This document shows, piece after piece, positions 26,359-35,632 of a DNA stretch of 64,000 nt. Each line of letters starts with the position of its first letter. Within the stretch, counting starts at the first letter, position 1. The stretch covers positions 488,985 through 552,984 of the forward strand of contig NZ_LFBV01000003.1 in NCBI RefSeq assembly GCF_001905345.1, in the 5' to 3' direction. Both the position numbers and the translations under genes were made by a program. The notes below the pieces were generated by a model. The model worked only from the letters and a program-made list of their open reading frames with translations, was not told the DNA's origin and searched no databases. Source of the stretch: Streptomyces uncialis. GTDB taxonomy: Bacteria; Actinomycetota; Actinomycetes; Streptomycetales; Streptomycetaceae.

Positions 26359-28166
26359 CCACCGGACACGACCCCCTCCTGCCGGTCGCCGACACCGCCA
26401 CGACCCGCCGCGCCGCCTTGCGGCTGCTGCGCCCGCACCGCGCCCGGACCCTGTGGGCGGTACTGCTGCTGGCCGCCTCCACCGCCATCGGGCTGGCCGG
26501 TCCGCTGATCCTCGGCCGTATGGTCGACGAGGTCGTCCGCCACGGCGGCGACGCCCTCGGCAGGCTCCATCTGCTGGGCGGGGCACTGGCCGCGATCGCC
26601 GTGCTCCAGGCGGTGCTGGGCGCGCTCAGCCACTATCTGGTGGTCCAGGCGGGCGAACACCTGGTCGCCGACCTGCGTGAGGACGTCCTCGACCGCGCGC
26701 TGCGCCTTCCCCCGAAGGACGTCGAACGGTCGGGGCGCGGCGACCTCGTCGCCCGGATCACCGGTGACGTACGGGTCGTCACCGAAGCGGCCTCGCAGGC
26801 CGTACCCGTCTTCGTGACCGCGCTGCTGGGCATCGCGCTGACCCTCGTCGGTCTGGGCACCCTCGACTGGCGGTTCGCCCTCGCCGCACTGGTCGCGGCG
26901 CCTGTCCAGATCCGCGCGCTGACCTGGTACCTCGGCCGTTCGGGGCCGGTCTACCGGGCCGAGCGGACCGCCGAGGGCGAACGCGCGCAGGCGCTCCTCG
27001 ACGCACTCGGCGCGGCCGACACCGTCACCGCGATGCGCCGCGGTCCCCGCCATCTGGACGCCATCGCGGACCGCTCGCTCCTGGCCGTCTCGCACAGTCT
27101 GCGGGCGACCCGGCTGCGCACCCGCTTCTTCGGACGTCTCAACCTGGCCGAGCTGATCGGGCTGGCGGCCGTCCTCGCGGTCGGCTTCCGGCTGGTCGGC
27201 GAGGGAACGGTCACCGTGGGCGAGGCGACGGCCGCCGCGCTGTTCTTCCACCGGCTCTTCGACCCGGTGGGCCAGCTGCTCGGCGTGTTCGACGAGTTGC
27301 AGGAGGCGGGCGCGGGCCTCGCCCGGCTGGTCGGGGTGACCCAGGTGCCCCGCGCCGCCGAACCGGCCGACCCGCCGCACCCGCGCGACAGCTCCCTCGC
27401 CCTCACCGGGGTCTCCTACTCCCACCGTCCGGGGCTCACCGTCCCCCGCGAGGTGTCCCTGACCGTCGCACCGGGCGAGCGGGTCGCCCTCGTCGGGACG
27501 ACCGGCGCGGGCAAGTCGACCCTCGCCCGGCTGATCGCCGGCGGGTACGAGCCGTCCGCCGGGACCGTCCGGCTCGGCGGTGTCGAACCCCGGGAACTGG
27601 GCACCGCGGCCACCCGCCGCACGGTCGCCCTGGTCACCCAGGAGGTCCATGTCTTCGCCGGTACCATCGCCGACGATCTGCGGCTGGCCGTCCCCGGGGC
27701 GGACGACGCGGCACTGGAACGGGCCCTGCGGGCCGTGGGCGCCCACACCTGGATCGGCGCCCTGCCCGACGGCAGGGACACCGTGGTCGGCGCGGGCGGT
27801 CATCCCCTCACCGCGCCTCAGGCCCAGCAACTGGCGCTGGCCAGGGTCCTGCTCCTGGACCCGCCGATCGTGGTCCTGGACGAGGCGACCGCCGACGCGG
27901 GCAGCGCCGGGGCCCGGACCTTGGACACCGCGACGGACGCCGTGCTGGCGGGCCGTACGGCGATCACGGTCGCCCACCGGCTGAACCAGGCCGCGTCGGC
28001 CGACCGGGTCCTGGTGATGGCGCGGGGACGGATCGTCGAGGAGGGCACGCATGACGGGCTGCTCGCCTCGGACGGCCCCTACGCCCGGCTGTGGCGGGCC
28101 TGGACGGCACAGCGGCCCCCGGCTAACCCGCCGCTGCCCGCCCCGCGAGCCCCGGGAGGTCCGTGA
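26355..28166 (+). CDS. ABC exporter half-transporter with intact Walker motifs
   Basis: A 603-residue partner of the preceding half-transporter, its ATG overlapping the previous stop (ATGA). Six membrane helices are followed by an ATPase with Walker A GTTGAGKST, Walker B IVVLDEAT and H-loop VAHRLNQ. The signature, however, is LTAPQAQQLA rather than LSGGQ. With the first subunit this gives one complete ATP site and one dead site, the asymmetric design of heterodimeric exporters. Expected to export the local siderophore or another small molecule. Its last 44 bases overlap the convergent AraC gene. Confidence 0.93.
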   Translation: MTTGHDPLLPVADTATTRRAALRLLRPHRARTLWAVLLLAASTAIGLAGPLILGRMVDEVVRHGGDALGRLHLLGGALAAIAVLQAVLGALSHYLVVQAGEHLVADLREDVLDRALRLPPKDVERSGRGDLVARITGDVRVVTEAASQAVPVFVTALLGIALTLVGLGTLDWRFALAALVAAPVQIRALTWYLGRSGPVYRAERTAEGERAQALLDALGAADTVTAMRRGPRHLDAIADRSLLAVSHSLRATRLRTRFFGRLNLAELIGLAAVLAVGFRLVGEGTVTVGEATAAALFFHRLFDPVGQLLGVFDELQEAGAGLARLVGVTQVPRAAEPADPPHPRDSSLALTGVSYSHRPGLTVPREVSLTVAPGERVALVGTTGAGKSTLARLIAGGYEPSAGTVRLGGVEPRELGTAATRRTVALVTQEVHVFAGTIADDLRLAVPGADDAALERALRAVGAHTWIGALPDGRDTVVGAGGHPLTAPQAQQLALARVLLLDPPIVVLDEATADAGSAGARTLDTATDAVLAGRTAITVAHRLNQAASADRVLVMARGRIVEEGTHDGLLASDGPYARLWRAWTAQRPPANPPLPAPRAPGGP

Positions 28167-29028
28167 ACCCCTCGGGGTCCTCGTGCCCCTGGTAGTCCGC
28201 GTACCCCGAGTCCTCGACGACGCCGAAGCACTCACCGGGCGTCCGCCCGGTGACCCGGCGGAACACCGCGACGAACGCGCTCGGGGTGCTGTACCCCACC
28301 CGCCGTCCGACCACCGACACCGGCAGCCCGCCCGCCAGATAGGTGAGCGCCGCCCGGACCCGCACCTGGATACGCCACTGCACGAAGCTCATCCCCGTAT
28401 CGGCGGTGAAGACCCGGGTGAGGGTACGCACACCGCATCCGGAGAGCCGGGCGAACTCGGCGAGACCCCGGGGGTCGGCGGGATCGGCGATCAGCGCGCG
28501 GGCGACGACGAGCGCCCGCGCGTCGGTGGGCATCGGCACCTCGACCGCCGCGATCTCCAGCGGCTGGAGCAGGTCGAACGCGACCTGCTCGGCCCGGTTC
28601 CGCGCGGCGAGCGTCATCCCGTAGCGCCGCATGTGCAGCAGGATCTCGCGCAGCGCGGCGCAGACGGCGACCAGCCCCGGCCCGGCCCAGACCCCGGACC
28701 GCTCCGTGGCCGGGGTGAAGACCTCGCCCCGGAAGTACGTGGTGTAGAAGTCGCCGCCCGGCCCTGTGGTGACCTCGTGCACCGCCCCGGCCGGGACCCA
28801 GAGCCCCACGGTCGGGGGCACCGTCCACGACACCCCGTCCACCGTGGCCGTCACCGACCCGCTGACCCCCCAGAGCAGCTCATGGTCGAAGAGATGCGTG
28901 TGCGCCTCCCATGTCCGCCCGTGCGGATAGCGCTCACGGCGCATGCGTGAGGTGGATATCGCGTACGGCGCACGTACCTCGCGCCTCGCGCCCTCCCTCA
29001 CCACCTCGGACCTCTGCACGCGCAGCAC
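28123..29028 (-). CDS. AraC-family transcriptional regulator with cupin sensor domain
   Basis: A 301-residue regulator. The N-terminal half is a cupin-like sensor (WEAHTHLFDHELLWGVSG, PPTVGLWVPAGAVHEV). The C-terminal half has two helix-turn-helix motifs: LAEFARLSGCGVRTLTRVFTADTG and VSVVGRRVGYSTPSAFVAVFRRVTGRTPGE. GTG 29028 was chosen because GGAG lies just upstream; an earlier in-frame GTG at 29076 lacks one. Its 3' end overlaps the exporter gene on the other strand, so the two may interfere transcriptionally. Target unknown; the exporter is the obvious candidate. Confidence 0.92.
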   Translation of the reverse strand: MLRVQRSEVVREGARREVRAPYAISTSRMRRERYPHGRTWEAHTHLFDHELLWGVSGSVTATVDGVSWTVPPTVGLWVPAGAVHEVTTGPGGDFYTTYFRGEVFTPATERSGVWAGPGLVAVCAALREILLHMRRYGMTLAARNRAEQVAFDLLQPLEIAAVEVPMPTDARALVVARALIADPADPRGLAEFARLSGCGVRTLTRVFTADTGMSFVQWRIQVRVRAALTYLAGGLPVSVVGRRVGYSTPSAFVAVFRRVTGRTPGECFGVVEDSGYADYQGHEDPEGFTDLPGLAGRAAAG

Positions 29029-29102
29029 TATAGCTCCGCCCTGGTCAGGCACCCCTTCCGCGCCCACCCGCCGCACCGGTCACCCCGGCCCGTCGGCGCA
29101 CC

Positions 29103-29375
29103 TCATATCCCGAGGCCCAGCATCGCCACGGAAAGGGGGAGCGCGGGCTCCTCGGGAAGCGGCGGGGGGTTCTCGTCGTGCTCGGTGTGCGTGGGCGGGA
29201 CGGCCCGCAGGGCGCCGACCCCGCCCGCCGCCCACGGCGCGTCCGTCGGCGGGAGCGACAGCGTCACCCGCCGACCGGCGCCCAGGGTGGTCTCCAGCTT
29301 GTCCGTGTCGCGCGCCGTCACCGTGTCGCTCGTCCTGTCCGTGTCGCTCGTCCTGTCCGTGTCGCTCGTCCGCAT
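29103..29375 (-). CDS. Small protein of unknown function with TSDTDR repeats
   Basis: A 90-residue reading frame whose third codon positions are almost all G or C, so it is probably real. ATG 29375 has a GGCGGA-like ribosome site. The N-terminus holds two and a half copies of TSDTDR from an 18-bp DNA repeat; the middle has a Trp in DAPWAAGG; the C-terminus ends in a hydrophobic LSVAMLGLGI after a Pro/Glu-rich stretch. I do not recognise the family. The charged leader and short hydrophobic tail recall peptide precursors, and a methyltransferase lies nearby on the other strand, but no RiPP enzyme is recognisable. Confidence 0.55.
   Translation of the reverse strand: MRTSDTDRTSDTDRTSDTVTARDTDKLETTLGAGRRVTLSLPPTDAPWAAGGVGALRAVPPTHTEHDENPPPLPEEPALPLSVAMLGLGI
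29323..29371. repeat. 18-bp tandem repeat inside the small gene
   Basis: GTGTCGCTCGTCCTGTCC occurs twice in full (29323-29340 and 29341-29358) and once in part (29359-29371). On the minus strand it encodes the repeated TSDTDR hexapeptide. Confidence 0.85.
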
Positions 29376-29985
29376 GGCAATCCGCCTTTGTCGCAGGGAC
29401 ACGAGCCGGGAACCCGGCGTCACTTCCCTGACGGACAGCCGCACCGGAAGGTTCCCCGCCGCTTCCCGGGCCCGCCCGCGGGCAAGCGAACCCGGGGGCG
29501 GGTCCGGCAGATTCGCGTCCCGGGGCCGACGGCCGGCGTCCCCGGAGCGTCGCGGAATCGGTCGGTGCCCACGCGGGAACGGCCGTCGGCGCTCACGCCG
29601 AAGCCGCTCACAAGCGCGCAAGCGTTCAACGCGTGAACGACCCCGCCCGCCCGCACCCCTTCCGAACCCGCCCCCTGGCACGGATGGTGGAGGCAGGTGA
29701 GCGGGAGCTTCGGCCGGGGCCGGCACGTACAGGACCGTCCCGCCGGACGACGCCCGCCACGGGCCCCTCGGGGGCGGTGGCGAGGCCGGGCCCTGCCGGT
29801 GCCATGACACAGGAGCCTTCGCGGCACGTCGTCACGTCCCGCGGAGAGGACCGGCACGACGCCGGGAGCCTCACCCCACGAGCGATCCGAACACAGCGGC
29901 AACGCCCGGGCCCGGGAGGGCTTCGCCGGGCTGGATCCCGTCGCCCCGGACCCGGGCGTGCCGCACGGAATCCTGAAGCGAGGAG
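29376..29985. other. 610-base region with no supported gene
   Basis: It lies between the small minus-strand gene and the methyltransferase. Reading frames on both strands are Arg/Pro-rich shadows without recognisable motifs. The promoters of both flanking genes must lie here, but I see no clear -35/-10 pair. Confidence 0.5.
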
Positions 29986-30849
29986 ATGGCTGTGGAAAGC
30001 CAGTTCGACACAGCGGTGGCCGCATACGAGCACAGCGTCCAGGAGATGCCGTTCCGCGAACACATCGAGGCGTACAGCTTCCTGAACGCGGTCGGCGATG
30101 TCACCGGGCGCAGGGTGCTCGACCTGGGGTGCGGCAGCGGGCTGTACGTCCGACGGCTGCGCCGCGAGGGCGCCGCACGCGCGGTGGGGCTGGACGAGTC
30201 GACCGCGATGGTGGACTACGCGCGCCGCCGTGAAGGACGTGAGGGGCTGGGCGCGGAGTACCTCGTCGCGGACGCCGCCGCACCGTCCGCCGATGACCTG
30301 CCCGCCATCGAGGGGGCGTTCGACCTGGTCACCGCCGTCTACGTGCTGCCCTACGCCCCGACCCCGGCGGCGTTGGAGGGGCTCTGCGCCACGGCCCGGC
30401 GGGCCCTGCCCGAGAGCGGCGGACGGTTCGTGGCCGCGACCCTCAACCCCGACCACTCCACCGCCCCCGGCTGGTACCGGCCCTACGGCATGGAGCTCAG
30501 CGCGCGGGAGCCGGTGGGTGAGGGCACGAAGGGTCATCTGAAGGCGTGGGTGGGTGAGGAGGTCCTGGACGTGGACTACTTCCGGTGGTCGGCCGCCGCA
30601 CATGAACGGGCGCTGCGGGCAGCGGGCTTCGACCGGATCTCCTGGATCCGCCCCAAGGTCTCCGAGCAGGGCCGCCAGGAGTACGGCGACGAGTTCTGGG
30701 CCGACTATCTGCACTGCCCGCACGCGTTGATCCTCCAGGCGGAGGCCGGCCCGCGGACCGCGCCCACCGCGTCCGACACCTCCCCCGCCCCCGACAGCTC
30801 CGACGGCTCCGACAGCTCCGACAGCTCCGACAGCTCCGACAGCGAGTGA
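29986..30849 (+). CDS. Class I SAM-dependent methyltransferase (ToxA-like)
   Basis: A 287-residue methyltransferase. Motif I is VLDLGCGSGLYV near residues 44-55; an acidic residue ends the second strand (GLDES), and VADAAAPSADDLP and FDLVTAVYVLPYAP form the later SAM-site strands. The N-terminus (FDTAVAAYEHSVQEMPFR) resembles the toxoflavin-synthase-like group. The last 25 residues are a low-complexity Ser-Asp tail (SDSSDSSDS) from a 9-bp repeat at 30791-30846. Substrate unknown. It could work with the P450-like remnant just downstream, which would leave the pair non-functional as a pathway. Confidence 0.85.
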   Translation: MAVESQFDTAVAAYEHSVQEMPFREHIEAYSFLNAVGDVTGRRVLDLGCGSGLYVRRLRREGAARAVGLDESTAMVDYARRREGREGLGAEYLVADAAAPSADDLPAIEGAFDLVTAVYVLPYAPTPAALEGLCATARRALPESGGRFVAATLNPDHSTAPGWYRPYGMELSAREPVGEGTKGHLKAWVGEEVLDVDYFRWSAAAHERALRAAGFDRISWIRPKVSEQGRQEYGDEFWADYLHCPHALILQAEAGPRTAPTASDTSPAPDSSDGSDSSDSSDSSDSE

Positions 30850-30853
30850 AGTC

Positions 30854-31240
30854 CGGCAACAGACGTCACCCTCACCCTTCCTGGTCCAGCCCTGCTTGCC
30901 GGAGAGCGAGCGGCTGGCGGAGTGGGCCGGGCATGTGGGGCCCATCGAGGTGCTCATCCGGGCCGAGGCCGCCGGGGAGATCAGCGACGCCGAACTGCAC
31001 GGCACGGTGTCGTACTTGTTCGTCACCGGCTCCGAACCCCTGGTCTCCCCGCTGGGCACGGGGTGGTCACCCCGCTGGTCCACCACCTCGAACTCGGGGA
31101 CTGCGTCAAGGACCCCTCACTGTTCCTCGCCGTCTCGGCGCAGGACGTCCCCTGGGAACGGGACCTGTTCTTCACCAAGCCCGCACTGCTCCCGGCGGCC
31201 TGGGACCCCGCCGCCCACCGACCGCGACCGGCGCGCCGGG
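30854..31240 (+). pseudogene. Frameshifted cytochrome P450-like remnant
   Basis: One frame (about 30893-31060) reads PIEVLIRAEAAGEISDAE, then LHGTVSYLFVTGSEPLVSPL, which matches the I-helix region of bacterial P450s where the usual AGHET is VTGSE. The match then continues in another frame as VVTPLVHHLELGDC and later DPSLFLAVSAQDVPWERDL, as if one G were lost in the run near 31055-31060. The upstream two thirds and the heme-binding Cys region are absent. It is therefore a truncated, frameshifted relic. The similarity is by eye, so the family call is tentative. Confidence 0.45.
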
Positions 31241-31373
31241 GCACAGCGCCGGGTACGGCCGCCCCGGCGTGCCGACCGAAGCGACCGCTGCGGCAACGCC
31301 CCTGCTCACCAGGGGTGTCACCAGGCCCCTGGTAAGGTCCGGCGAGGGGTCCACGACGCGATGATGAGGGTTC

Positions 31374-32156
31374 ATGAAGCTGCTCCCGCTGTTCCTCCGA
31401 CGGCCGATCGAGGCAGTGTACGAGCGCCGACTGGCCGCCACTCTGGCCGGACTGCCGCGCCCCCAGCACGTCGGGATCATGCTCGACGGCAACCGGCGCT
31501 GGGCCCGGCAGGCGGGACACGCGGACGTCCGTGAGGGATACCGGGCGGGCGGCGCCAAGGTGACCGAGTTCCTGGGCTGGTGCACGGCCGCGGGGATCGA
31601 GCACGTGACCCTCTTCATGCTCTCCGACGACAACCTCGGCCGTCCCGCCGAGGAACTCGGCCCGCTGATCGAGATCATCGAGGAGACCGTCCGGGACATC
31701 ACGGCCGAGGGCCGTCGCTGGGAGGTGCAGGTGATCGGCTCCCTCGACATGCTGCCCGGCGCCGGCGCCCAGGTGCTCAAGGACGCCGCCGCCGTGACGG
31801 CCGGGCGGGGCGGGCTCAAGGTGGACGTCGCGGTCGGCTACGGCGGCCGGCGCGAGATCGTCGACGCGGTGAAGAGCGCCTTCGAGGAACACATGGCGGC
31901 CGGGGGCGACGCGGCCGAACTGGTCGAGCGGTTCGACATCGGGGACATCTCCCGGCATCTGTACTCGCCGACCGCCGCCCACACCGACTTCATCATCCGC
32001 ACCTCCGGCGAGCAGCGGCTGTCCGGCTTCCTGCTCTGGCAGTCCGCGTACGCCGAGATGCACTGGGTGGACTGCTACTGGCCCGCGTTCCGGCATGTGG
32101 ACTTCCTGCGCGCGCTCCGCTCGTACGCGAACCGCCAGCGCCGCTTCGGCAAGTGA
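31374..32156 (+). CDS. Cis-prenyltransferase (isoprenyl/undecaprenyl diphosphate synthase family)
   Basis: A 260-residue UppS-family enzyme that adds isopentenyl diphosphate in cis to an allylic diphosphate. Diagnostic motifs: HVGIMLDGNRRWAR (catalytic Asp and Asn-Arg) near residues 32-45, LFMLSDDNLGRP, and IRTSGEQRLSGFLLWQSAYAE near the C-terminus, with the diphosphate-binding Arg residues. ATG 31374 follows GATGAGG. Actinomycetes carry several paralogs; chain length cannot be told from the sequence. It stands alone between the P450-like remnant and a regulator gene. Confidence 0.95.
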   Translation: MKLLPLFLRRPIEAVYERRLAATLAGLPRPQHVGIMLDGNRRWARQAGHADVREGYRAGGAKVTEFLGWCTAAGIEHVTLFMLSDDNLGRPAEELGPLIEIIEETVRDITAEGRRWEVQVIGSLDMLPGAGAQVLKDAAAVTAGRGGLKVDVAVGYGGRREIVDAVKSAFEEHMAAGGDAAELVERFDIGDISRHLYSPTAAHTDFIIRTSGEQRLSGFLLWQSAYAEMHWVDCYWPAFRHVDFLRALRSYANRQRRFGK

Positions 32157-32645
32157 CCGCCCGTCGGCCGGCACCGGTGCCCGGGCGGGTCAGTGCCCGG
32201 ACAGCCTGCGGAGCATTGCCCGTGACTTGCTCCGGGACGGGGACCGCGAGCTCGCCGAGCGGCCGATCCTTCGCCGGTCGGCCGGGGACGAAAAGCGGAT
32301 ACTGATCGCCGCCGATCCGGCTCGCCCGCCCGCTCCGGGACACCCTTCACCGGCACCACGACCGACAACCCGCCTGCGATGTCGGGCAGTTACCGCCATT
32401 TGCGGACGTTGAGGACAGCTTTCCTCGCGGCCGGGGCGGAAGTCCCGGGCCATGGACCAAGAGGGTGGCTCCGGTGACTGTCCGGCAGGCTCCGGGACCG
32501 GGATGATGGCGGCGAGGACCATGTCCTCGGCATACGCGGGCCGTTCCGGCAGCCTTCTCGTCATGACCGGCCCGCGCCCAGGCACGGGGGAAGGTCACCC
32601 CGTCGGCCGTCCCGCGGACAGCGTTCAGCCAGGGAGGACGGGGCC
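32157..32645. other. 489-base intergenic region, nothing recognised
   Basis: It lies between the cis-prenyltransferase and the NsdA-like gene. Minus-strand frames here are Arg/Ser-rich and lack motifs. A slightly less GC-rich patch near 32375-32415 may hold the promoter of the regulator. Confidence 0.45.
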
Positions 32646-34043
32646 ATGGCACGCCATCAACCCAATCAGCGTCTCGGAGTTCTGCTCAACGAGGCCGACT
32701 GGAACCCGGCCGACCTGGCCAGAGCGGTCAACGGCATAGGCAAGGCGCAAGGGCTGACGCTGCGGTACGACCGCACGTCGGTCGCGCACTGGCTCACCGG
32801 CTCCCGTCCGCGGCCCCCTGTTCCCGACCTGGTCGCCTCCGCCTTCAGCCGGCGCACCGGACGCCTGGTCACCGTCGGGGAGACCGGCCTCGCCCGACCC
32901 GGGCGGCCCGCCGACGACCCGCTGCTGGCGTCCGGGGCCGGGACGGACGACGTCGTGGACCGGCTGACCGTCCTCAGCCGCACCGACGCCGACCCCGCGG
33001 GCCGTCCACGGCTCACCGACTCCGCCTACAGCCTGGACCCCGACGCCTCCCCCGACTGGCGGCCCGGTCGGCCCCTGCCCGTCAGACCGCGGAGAACGGG
33101 TGCCCGGGTCACGGCCGCGGAGGTCAGGACGCTGCAAGAGATGTCCCAGGTCTTCGTGGACCTCATGGAGCGTTACGGCGGCGCGCACGCGCGCTCCGCG
33201 CTGGCCGCCTATCTCACCGACGACACCAGCCGGCTCCTGGTCGCCCCCGCGCAAGCCGCCCTGCGCAAGCAGTTGTTCTCCGGCGCGGCCCAACTCACGC
33301 ATGTACTGGCCCGTATGACCATGGACGCCGGTCACCCCAGCCTCGCGCAGCGCTACTTCACCACGGCCCTGGGCCTCGCCCACGAGGCCGACGACCGCCG
33401 CCTGTACGCGATCACCCTGCGGGCCATGAGCCTTCAGGCCCTGCGTCTGGGGTTCCACGCCAGGGCGCGGCAACTCGCCGACACCGCCGTGGACACCGCC
33501 CGGTCCTCGGACGATCCGTCAGCACGGGCCTTCCTCCTGAGCCAGCGCGCCCTCACCCACGCGTACGCGCGCCACCGCAGGCAGGCGGTCGACGACCTGA
33601 CGGCCGCCGAGGCGCAGCACGACCGGGCGACCGGTCCGCCCGGCCCCTTCAGCATGTATCCGCGCCCCGGCCTCGACTACCAGCGCGGCTTGGCCCTGCT
33701 CGCTCTCGGGGACGCGCCCCAGGCCGCACGGGCGCTCACCTCGTCGGCGGCGGCACGCGGCGCCGACCGGCACAGATCCGGTGCTCTCACCCATGCCCGG
33801 CTGGCCGCGACGCTCCTGCCCCTGGGGCGCCTGGAGGAGTCCTGCGTCCACTGGCATGTCTTCCTCGACCACTATCCGGGGTTGCGCGCCGCTCCGGCCG
33901 ACCACGCGCTCAAGCATCTGCGTACATCGCTGCGCGGCTTCCGGGACCGGCCGGACGCGGCGGCCGTGCTCCACCACGCGCGAACCGTCACCCGTCCGAA
34001 GCCGGCCCCCTCGACGGACGGGAACACCGGGCCCGCCGGCTGA
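32646..34043 (+). CDS. NsdA-like regulatory protein with N-terminal HTH-like part and TPR domain
   Basis: A 465-residue protein of the Streptomyces NsdA-like class. The N-terminal 70 residues (RLGVLLNEADWNPADLARAVNGIGKAQG, then DRTSVAHWLTGSRPRPPVPDLVA) look like a divergent XRE-type helix-turn-helix. The rest is alpha-helical with TPR-like pairs (AQRYFTTALGLAHEADDRRLYAITL, ALRLGFHARARQLADTAVDTA). NsdA-type proteins repress sporulation and antibiotic production in Streptomyces; the target here is unknown. ATG 32646 follows GGAGG. Confidence 0.85.
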   Translation: MARHQPNQRLGVLLNEADWNPADLARAVNGIGKAQGLTLRYDRTSVAHWLTGSRPRPPVPDLVASAFSRRTGRLVTVGETGLARPGRPADDPLLASGAGTDDVVDRLTVLSRTDADPAGRPRLTDSAYSLDPDASPDWRPGRPLPVRPRRTGARVTAAEVRTLQEMSQVFVDLMERYGGAHARSALAAYLTDDTSRLLVAPAQAALRKQLFSGAAQLTHVLARMTMDAGHPSLAQRYFTTALGLAHEADDRRLYAITLRAMSLQALRLGFHARARQLADTAVDTARSSDDPSARAFLLSQRALTHAYARHRRQAVDDLTAAEAQHDRATGPPGPFSMYPRPGLDYQRGLALLALGDAPQAARALTSSAAARGADRHRSGALTHARLAATLLPLGRLEESCVHWHVFLDHYPGLRAAPADHALKHLRTSLRGFRDRPDAAAVLHHARTVTRPKPAPSTDGNTGPAG

Positions 34044-34516
34044 CCGTCCCGTCCAGGGTGTCACCGGGCATTGCCTCCGCTCGGCCGCAGACGTGCACGG
34101 GCAACTGGCAGCCGACGCACCGGGAACAGGGATCGTCCGGGCCCACCGCCCGCCGTTCCGGCCGCGGCATACCCCTGAAAGGCTCCTCGGGCAGCGCCGG
34201 AGGGCTCAACGCGAAAGGATCGTCCACGCCCGCTGTGTACCGCACCCGGGCCCGGTATCCCGGGGAATCGCTGCACGGGAAGCGGACATCAACCCGCAGA
34301 ATCGATTTTGACCGTGCTCCATCCATCCGAACCACGCGACCTCGCACCGCGTCCCGTTCCGAGGTCAGCGCCTCTTGTTCCCGGGCGATCATCACCTTCT
34401 GATGGGCGGGCCTCGGCGGCGAACCGTTCCCGCACCATCCCGGACGACCGGTCGCATTTCACATTTTTTGCCCCGTTTCGCGGCACCGGCGGGGGTTTCC
34501 ATCGGCACGAGGTGCC
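34044..34516. other. 473-base intergenic region, only a weak minus-strand frame
   Basis: It separates the NsdA-like gene from a convergent membrane-protein gene. A minus-strand frame (33988-34395) has some codon bias and a segment RARVRYTAGVDDPFALS that faintly recalls SsgA-family proteins, but its end runs into the NsdA-like gene and it lacks a family-length body. No gene is called. Confidence 0.4.
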
Positions 34517-35410
34517 TCAGAGGCCACCGAGGCCGGGTGAGCCGTCGATGACGATCCGCGGCGGTTCCGGGCCGGGCTCCGGTGGCTGCCACGGTGGTGC
34601 GGGCGCGGGGCGGAGGATGTGCTGGACGGGCAGGGAGTCCGGACCGGACCGGGCCACTTCGCACACCTGCCGGCGGTCGGCCGTCAGCGGGCCGTCGGCG
34701 GCGTCCGCGGCCCGTACCGCCGCTCGGCCGGCGTCGGTGACCTCACCGTACGAGCCGGTGCCGGCGTCGTATCTGTCCCGGTGCCGTCGGCCGGCCCACA
34801 GCAGCGGCGGATACACCAGGAGGGGCGGATAGGCGCGCCACAGCAGCGCGATGACGACGCCCGCGACGGCGAGCGCGGACGCCAGGCGCAGCGTTCGGGC
34901 GAAGCGGGCGCAGGCTCGGTAGTAGGCGCGGGACACCGGATGGTGGTGCAGTACGCCGACAGGTGCGAACCGGTCGCGCAGCAGGCCCGCGAGGACCAGC
35001 CGCTCGCGCAGGTCCCGTACGGGCGGGTCGCTGTCGAAGAGCTCCACCGGCCACGGCGACCGGCCGTCGTCGTCACGCCGCGCCGCCAACGCGCCGAGCA
35101 CCGCCGCCTCGACGCCGTCGCGCGGCTCCCCCGAGGGCTCGGCCGTGATCCAACGGGCCGCCCGTGCGCGCACCGGCAACCGGCCCTCGGCGTGCATCCG
35201 CACCACGGCCACCACGGCGACACGTCCTGCCCCGCCGCACAGATAGGCCACTTCGTACAGGTCGAGCGGGGTGTCCGCCGACCGGGGCGGCCGTATCCGG
35301 GCGTCCAGGGCCCGGCGGGCGGCCCGCAAGCGGCGCCCCTCCCGGGCGACGGCGCCGATCGCGGCGAGGGCGACCAAGGTCCCGACGATGTACCCCTGCA
35401 ATGTCCCCAT
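34517..35410 (-). CDS. TIGR04222-type membrane protein of unknown function
   Basis: A 297-residue protein. A first membrane segment (YIVGTLVALAAIGAVA) lies at residues 7-23. A cytosolic domain follows with LDLYEVAYLCGGAGRVAVVAVV, the start of the TIGR04222 domain, and the GRLPVRA segment. Two closely spaced hydrophobic helices (LASALAVAGVVIALLW and nearby) come at about residues 190-220, and the tail is Pro-rich. Proteins of this type are common in Streptomyces and uncharacterised. ATG 35410 has a GGGCGGGG ribosome site. Confidence 0.75.
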   Translation of the reverse strand: MGTLQGYIVGTLVALAAIGAVAREGRRLRAARRALDARIRPPRSADTPLDLYEVAYLCGGAGRVAVVAVVRMHAEGRLPVRARAARWITAEPSGEPRDGVEAAVLGALAARRDDDGRSPWPVELFDSDPPVRDLRERLVLAGLLRDRFAPVGVLHHHPVSRAYYRACARFARTLRLASALAVAGVVIALLWRAYPPLLVYPPLLWAGRRHRDRYDAGTGSYGEVTDAGRAAVRAADAADGPLTADRRQVCEVARSGPDSLPVQHILRPAPAPPWQPPEPGPEPPRIVIDGSPGLGGL

Positions 35411-35632
35411 CGGCCCCGCCCTCGTCGCAGCTTTCGGCGGTCCTCCCCCGGATGGCCTCCGGCCCCATGTCCGCCGAGGACGGCATGCCCGGGCGACGCC
35501 CATGGAACTCCTCGTTCCGGCGGGTCCGCGAGGCCGTCGACAAGGTCCGGGGAGCAAGGCGGCGAGCCACGACCCACGCCACCCGCCGGAAGAGCCGGTA
35601 AAGCAGGGAATGTCAGGCAAAATGCACCCACC

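Noticed and set aside
10128..28166. Treating 10-28 kb as one complete siderophore cluster
   Set aside because: No NRPS or other assembly enzyme is present, and three unrelated-looking genes interrupt the two parts.
30896..31534. A 212-residue frame starting at TTG 30896
   Set aside because: Only the first third resembles a known protein; the match then changes frame, so it is treated as a pseudogene rather than a gene.
33988..34395. Minus-strand frame with RARVRYTAGVDDPFALS and a Cys-rich end
   Set aside because: Faint SsgA- or zinc-like look only; it overlaps the end of the NsdA-like gene and has no full-length family match by eye.
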